Of a stretch of DNA of 46,804 bases, positions 44,053-46,804 are shown in pieces. The notes below the pieces were generated by a model. It had not been told where the DNA came from. It did not search any database and was given only the letters and a program-made list of their open reading frames with translations. The position numbers were made by a program, and so were the translations under genes. Location: assembly GCA_015207365.1 (NCBI GenBank), contig JADEXA010000057.1, forward strand, positions 1 through 46,804, in the 5' to 3' direction. Positions within the stretch are counted from its first letter, which is position 1. Every line of letters starts with the position of its first letter. Source of the DNA: Vacuolonema iberomarrocanum LEGE 07170 (GTDB lineage: Bacteria > Cyanobacteriota > Cyanobacteriia > Elainellales > Elainellaceae).

Positions 44053-44383
44053 AAAAAAACCTCAGAGCACCTACCAGTCAATATGTTCTCCCAGTATAGG
44101 GAAAGGTTGGTGGGTCTGAGGTTGAATGTCGGTTGGATATTGAAGATTCTTGGGGCTGTGAACGCAAGACCCTACTCATCCAAAACGTGAAACGGCACGA
44201 TGTGTATGAAGACCAAAGACAATCTTGCTCGTATCTTCGAACCTTGAATGGGAATGCCCCGATACTTTGTGGTAAAGCCTTCCCCTGTGAGCTAGCACCG
44301 TTGAGTGCTTTTAAAAAAGATTCTTCAAAAACACACCGGTGCTAGCTTCCAAAAACGCTGACAGGTTTTTGGATGGAGGTTAG
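44053..44383. other. Intergenic region with a ten-base inverted repeat
   Basis: No gene seen. GCTAGCACCG (44291-44300) and CGGTGCTAGC (44337-44346) pair exactly and enclose 36 bases with TTTTAAAAAAGA and CAAAAACAC. It lies 38 bases after the STAS gene's stop on the minus strand and may end that transcript. Confidence 0.45.
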
Positions 44384-44719
44384 TTAGCTCAATGTGGCTT
44401 CACAGGCCGCGCAATCGGCAAAAACCTGGAAGACCTGATCGAGTTGCGTAACTTCCAAAACAATGCGAATGGATGGAGGCAGGGAGCACAGCCCAAATCC
44501 TAAATCCTTCTCCTGTGCCAGATTCATGGCTGTCACTAGCGCCATCAACCCAGCACTGTCTAGCGAGGTTACATGGCTCATATCCACTAAAACAAACGAG
44601 TTTGGCTGCGAATTTACAGCCTGTTCCAACTGCTGTTGGAGGGCATTAGCATTCGAGGCATTGATATCTCCAGTGGGCTGGACAACCATCACCGAAGGCT
44701 TCACGAGTAGCTTCTGCAT
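44384..44719 (-). CDS. STAS-domain protein, anti-sigma-factor-antagonist type
   Basis: A 111-residue single STAS domain: VVQPTGDINASNANALQQQL, then VLVDMSHVTSLDSAGLMALV, where the Ser in LDSAGL is the usual phosphorylation site. It should be switched by a serine kinase and phosphatase and bind a partner kinase or anti-sigma factor. No partner gene is adjacent. AGGA stands eight bases before the ATG. The C-terminus has an unusual Cys pair, DCAACEA. Confidence 0.9.
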   Translation of the reverse strand: MQKLLVKPSVMVVQPTGDINASNANALQQQLEQAVNSQPNSFVLVDMSHVTSLDSAGLMALVTAMNLAQEKDLGFGLCSLPPSIRIVLEVTQLDQVFQVFADCAACEATLS

Positions 44720-45193
44720 CTTTGTAATCCTGTACCTGTAGAAAATAAAAAGGAGTCATTTGGACAATTTCGAACAATCGATCTAGACCAAATCGCTTTG
44801 TTATCGAAGTTACGACTCATCAGGACGGTTCAGATTCTTCAGTTGTAACCTGTTTATATTACGAGCTAACTATCGCAACAAGCATCTTTAGACGTATGTA
44901 CAGTCTGATACAAACTGTCACCTCGAAAGATAAGTCTTTATAATGTCAGCCCGAATTAGAACAAGGGTTACACCTGTTTCACCCTAGGGATCGCCCACCC
45001 CAGATGGGGGGACAGATATCGGGATGGCGACGAGCAGCGATGTGGAAAATGGGACAATTCCTTGGGCAGAAGAAGCGATTAGGGGGCGATCGCGGTGATC
45101 TAAATCACGCTTTTATTCGGGGGCAAATCACTTTCCTGGGGCTAAAACCCCCGCAGAATAAGCATTGACCGCACATTTCAGGACTCAAACCCC
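44720..45193. other. Intergenic region upstream of the 64-residue gene
   Basis: No gene supported. A TATAAT occurs at 44939-44944, with CTGTCA eighteen bases upstream. A CACCCCAGATGGGG-type hairpin lies near 44995, the GTGA-N6-TCAC palindrome is at 45095, and GGGGCTAAAACCCC lies near 45138. It may hold a leader or a short RNA. Confidence 0.4.
45094..45109 (+). promoter_or_regulatory. GTGA-N6-TCAC palindrome, CRP-like site or hairpin
   Basis: GGTGATCTAAATCACG fits the TGTGA-N6-TCACA consensus of cyanobacterial CRP-type regulators such as SYCRP1 in the eight core positions. It lies 85 bases before the ATG at 45194. It is also followed by CTTTTATT, so it could instead be a small intrinsic terminator. 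Confidence 0.35.
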
Positions 45194-45388
45194 ATGAACT
45201 CCACACATGCAATTCGCCAACTGGTTGCAAGGGCGCTATACCTCAAACAACTGACCCCTGATATCGAAAACGCTATCAATTCTGAATTAACTCGCCTGGG
45301 TTTTATTTCCGAAGTAGATTATGAGGCATTGGAATTGCTCATGGCAGAGATGGACGCTGGGCGCATCAAACTTGTTCCCGCCTCTTAG
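45194..45388 (+). CDS. Small conserved cyanobacterial protein, unknown function
   Basis: A 64-residue soluble helical protein: RQLVARALYLKQLTPDIENA, INSELTRLGFISEVDYEALE and LLMAEMDAGRIKLVPAS. It has the look of small proteins found in many cyanobacteria, with no known role. No membrane segment or cysteine. A possible CRP-like site lies upstream. Confidence 0.7.
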   Translation: MNSTHAIRQLVARALYLKQLTPDIENAINSELTRLGFISEVDYEALELLMAEMDAGRIKLVPAS

Positions 45389-45648
45389 TGAGATTGTCTT
45401 CCTAGGTGAAATTCTTATTGATAATTGCCGTAGAACGGCGACCTACCTTAAGATATTTAGAAAGTTTAAGAGAATGTATGGGTGTCTGGCAGGATGTAGG
45501 GCGATCGCGGCTGCTTCGTCTGGCATCTGATCCGAGCGATGACTGAGCATTGTGCGTCGACCACTCCACCGCATTCTTCTTCTGTCTTTTTTCTATCTAC
45601 AGATATCAGAATTTGACCTTTAGCAACCAACCAGGAGGCACTTGAGTC

Positions 45649-45927
45649 GTGGTTCAAACGATTGAACAACGTTCAACTACCGTCCGTCATGCGCCCCGTT
45701 ACAAGGTGTTGTTGCACAACGACGACTTGAATTCCATGGAGCATGTCGTACAGACGCTGCTGAAAACCGTTACGAGTCTGACCGTGCCTCAAGCCGTCAG
45801 CATCATGATGGAAGCCCACACCAATGGCATTGCGCTTGTTATCGTCTGCGCTCAGGAGCATGCCGAGTTCTATAGCGAAAATTTGAAGACACATGGGCTG
45901 ACCAGCACGATTGAGCCGGACGAATAA
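45649..45927 (+). CDS. clpS: ATP-dependent Clp protease adaptor ClpS
   Basis: A 92-residue protein from a GTG start with AGGAGG ten bases upstream. The ClpS core is complete: YKVLLHNDDLNSMEHVVQTL (the Asn-Asp-Asp substrate-recognition loop), VSIMMEAHTNGIALVIVCAQEHAEFY and a terminal strand. It delivers N-degron proteins to the ClpC/ClpAP-type unfoldase. Cyanobacteria often have two ClpS paralogs; which one this is cannot be decided. The stop lies inside a 14-bp tandem repeat. Confidence 0.93.
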   Translation: MVQTIEQRSTTVRHAPRYKVLLHNDDLNSMEHVVQTLLKTVTSLTVPQAVSIMMEAHTNGIALVIVCAQEHAEFYSENLKTHGLTSTIEPDE

Positions 45928-45957
45928 ATCCGGATGAATAAATCCGGACGAATAAAA
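45916..45957 (+). repeat. Tandem repeat, three 14-bp units across the clpS stop
   Basis: CCGGACGAATAAAT, CCGGATGAATAAAT and CCGGACGAATAAAA follow one another. The first unit contains the last three codons (Pro-Asp-Glu) and TAA stop of clpS. Because the unit is not a multiple of three, the extra copies are not read as repeats of the C-terminus. Confidence 0.85.
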
Positions 45958-46176
45958 CAGATGAGGTAGTTGGCCTATTTGCAGTGAAGCTCTTTCCTAT
46001 CTTTTACAGAAGGTATGCTGCCCAGCCACGGCTTTCGGGTTCGCATGCTAGGCTCAGGAAGCTCCCTGCTACCTTGCTAATAGGTGAGAATAGGGGAAGG
46101 GGGGCAATGTATCCAGTCAGCTCGTCGAGTGAGCTGTAGCAGGACGGGCAATTTCTATGGACGGTAGCAAAGCGCG

Positions 46177-46581
46177 ATGTTAGGACAATTTCAGCAAGCC
46201 AGCCTGCGCATTGAGGTGGAAGCGACCGAAGCCGCCATCCGGCACAGTCTTCTGCGAACCGACCAGTGGCAGAAGTGGAGTTTGCTCCAGCGATTTTCTG
46301 AAGGCGTGCCTCTAGAGTTGACTCCCGGTACGGTTTTCACAACTTGGACGGGGCCGATCGCCGTGCGGCATCAAGTGGAGTTTGTTAGTGACAATGCATT
46401 AGGCTTGCTCTTGAGCCAAGGCATTGATGGGTTTCACCACTGGCACTGGGGAGAAGGATGGATTCAATCGTCTCTAGAGGGAGTATCGTTATTGCCGCTG
46501 AGCCTAGGACACACGCTGGCTCTGGTGCGACTGCGGCAGTTTCTCGAACGAGACAATGCAGTGCGATCGTCCGCTGCCTAG
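46177..46581 (+). CDS. Small SRPBCC/START-like protein
   Basis: A 134-residue protein with the START-like beginning LRIEVEATEAAIRHSLLRTD, WQKWSLLQRFSEGVPLELTPG, strands GPIAVRHQVEFVSDNALGLLL and HHWHWGEGWIQSSLEG, and a terminal Leu/Arg helix. No signal peptide. Length is at the short end for the fold. Ligand unknown. A hairpin terminator follows at 46619. Confidence 0.65.
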   Translation: MLGQFQQASLRIEVEATEAAIRHSLLRTDQWQKWSLLQRFSEGVPLELTPGTVFTTWTGPIAVRHQVEFVSDNALGLLLSQGIDGFHHWHWGEGWIQSSLEGVSLLPLSLGHTLALVRLRQFLERDNAVRSSAA

Positions 46582-46618
46582 GACGCATTCGCTCAACACT
46601 CATGACAGAACAATCTTT

Positions 46619-46651
46619 TGAAGCCCTTGCATCGCGAGGGCTTTCGTTTTT
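46619..46651 (+). terminator. Hairpin terminator after the START-like gene
   Basis: GAAGCCCT and AGGGCTTTC pair around the loop TGCATCGCG and are followed by GTTTTT. Loop and inner stem match the hairpin at 12530. Confidence 0.65.
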
Positions 46652-46712
46652 GTAGCATCGGGTAAGCTGCAATGCGGCAGGTTTGGCGCGGTCGAGAACT
46701 AGTGGTTTCACC

Positions 46713-46804
46713 TATAGCGGTGTGCAACCGCATTAAGCACAGCAACGGTTGTGTGGGGCGCGCCGCGCCCCACACAACCGTTGCTGTGCTTAATGCGGTT
46801 GCAC
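46713..46804. repeat. Family-2 palindromic repeat, copy 2, with an exact 83-bp palindrome cut by the window end
   Basis: From TATAGCGGT at 46713 on. Positions 46722 to 46804 form two 41-base arms around one base without mismatch (left arm begins GTGCAACCGCATTAAGCAC). The matching outer end (expected ACCGCTATA) would lie beyond the window. Shares its left half with the copy at 7714. Confidence 0.88.

Noticed and set aside
1..46804. tRNA, rRNA, rnpB, tmRNA or SRP RNA genes
   Set aside because: I looked for T-loop and conserved RNA signatures in the gaps and found none; a covariance search would be needed to exclude divergent forms.
1..46804. HIP1 (GCGATCGC) sites as a novel repeat
   Set aside because: Frequent HIP1 is a known feature of many cyanobacterial genomes.

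Overview
The window is chromosomal DNA from a cyanobacterium. The octamer GCGATCGC (HIP1) and its GCGATCG core recur throughout. Cyanobacterial signature genes are present: a CruA-type lycopene cyclase, an RNase E with a C-terminal arginine cluster beside rnhB, a DUF1997 protein, a DUF4168 protein, a short ClpS and the rpsL-rpsG-fusA-tuf-rpsJ cluster. Gene content suggests a non-marine-picoplankton lineage rich in small repeats, but genus cannot be fixed by eye.

Layout. 1-213 is the tail of a gene, probably dnaX. 400-3694 is a tight three-gene run: an exported START-like (SRPBCC) protein, a short-chain reductase very like eukaryotic 3-ketodihydrosphingosine reductase, and a large multi-pass membrane protein. 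3759-7643 holds an exported unknown, a second SRPBCC protein, two similar 63-residue membrane proteins separated by a palindromic repeat, a DUF4168 protein and a nucleotidyltransferase. 8012-14967 carries a PfkB sugar kinase, folB, an AT-rich membrane protein, proA, a holin-fold membrane protein, an NhaP-type Na+/H+ antiporter and a ThiF-like protein. 15313-21275 has an amidase, a small membrane protein, accA, an SDR oxidoreductase and folE. 21426-24109 has an 18-repeat leucine-rich-repeat exported protein, the remnant of a second one, and a LuxR-type regulator. 24711-29043 has cruA, a candidate small RNA, an orphan polyamine-type binding protein and an IscA-like protein. 29310-35507 is the str/S10 ribosomal cluster followed by a Lon-N-domain protein. 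35517-44052 has pheA, a DUF1997 protein and the minus-strand block radical SAM-rne-rnhB. 44384-46581 has a STAS protein, a small conserved protein, clpS and another START-like protein.

Between the genes lie two families of palindromic, MITE-like repeats. Family 1 has six copies (5849, 12325, 15047, 17535, 24247, 24428) built around GTTGATGGTGTGG arms, with ACTTACGCA-type ends. Family 2 has two copies (7714 and 46713); the second contains an exact 83-bp palindrome that runs to the last base of the window. There are also two short tandem repeats (24 bp x3 at 16766, 14 bp x3 across the clpS stop) and several strong hairpins.

Most genes are housekeeping: translation, RNA decay, fatty acid, proline, folate, phenylalanine and carotenoid synthesis. 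No prophage, CRISPR array, tRNA, rRNA or complete transposase gene was seen. The least explained items are the SRPBCC/KDSR-like/membrane-protein run at 400-3694, the candidate sRNA at about 27003-27130, and the repeat families.
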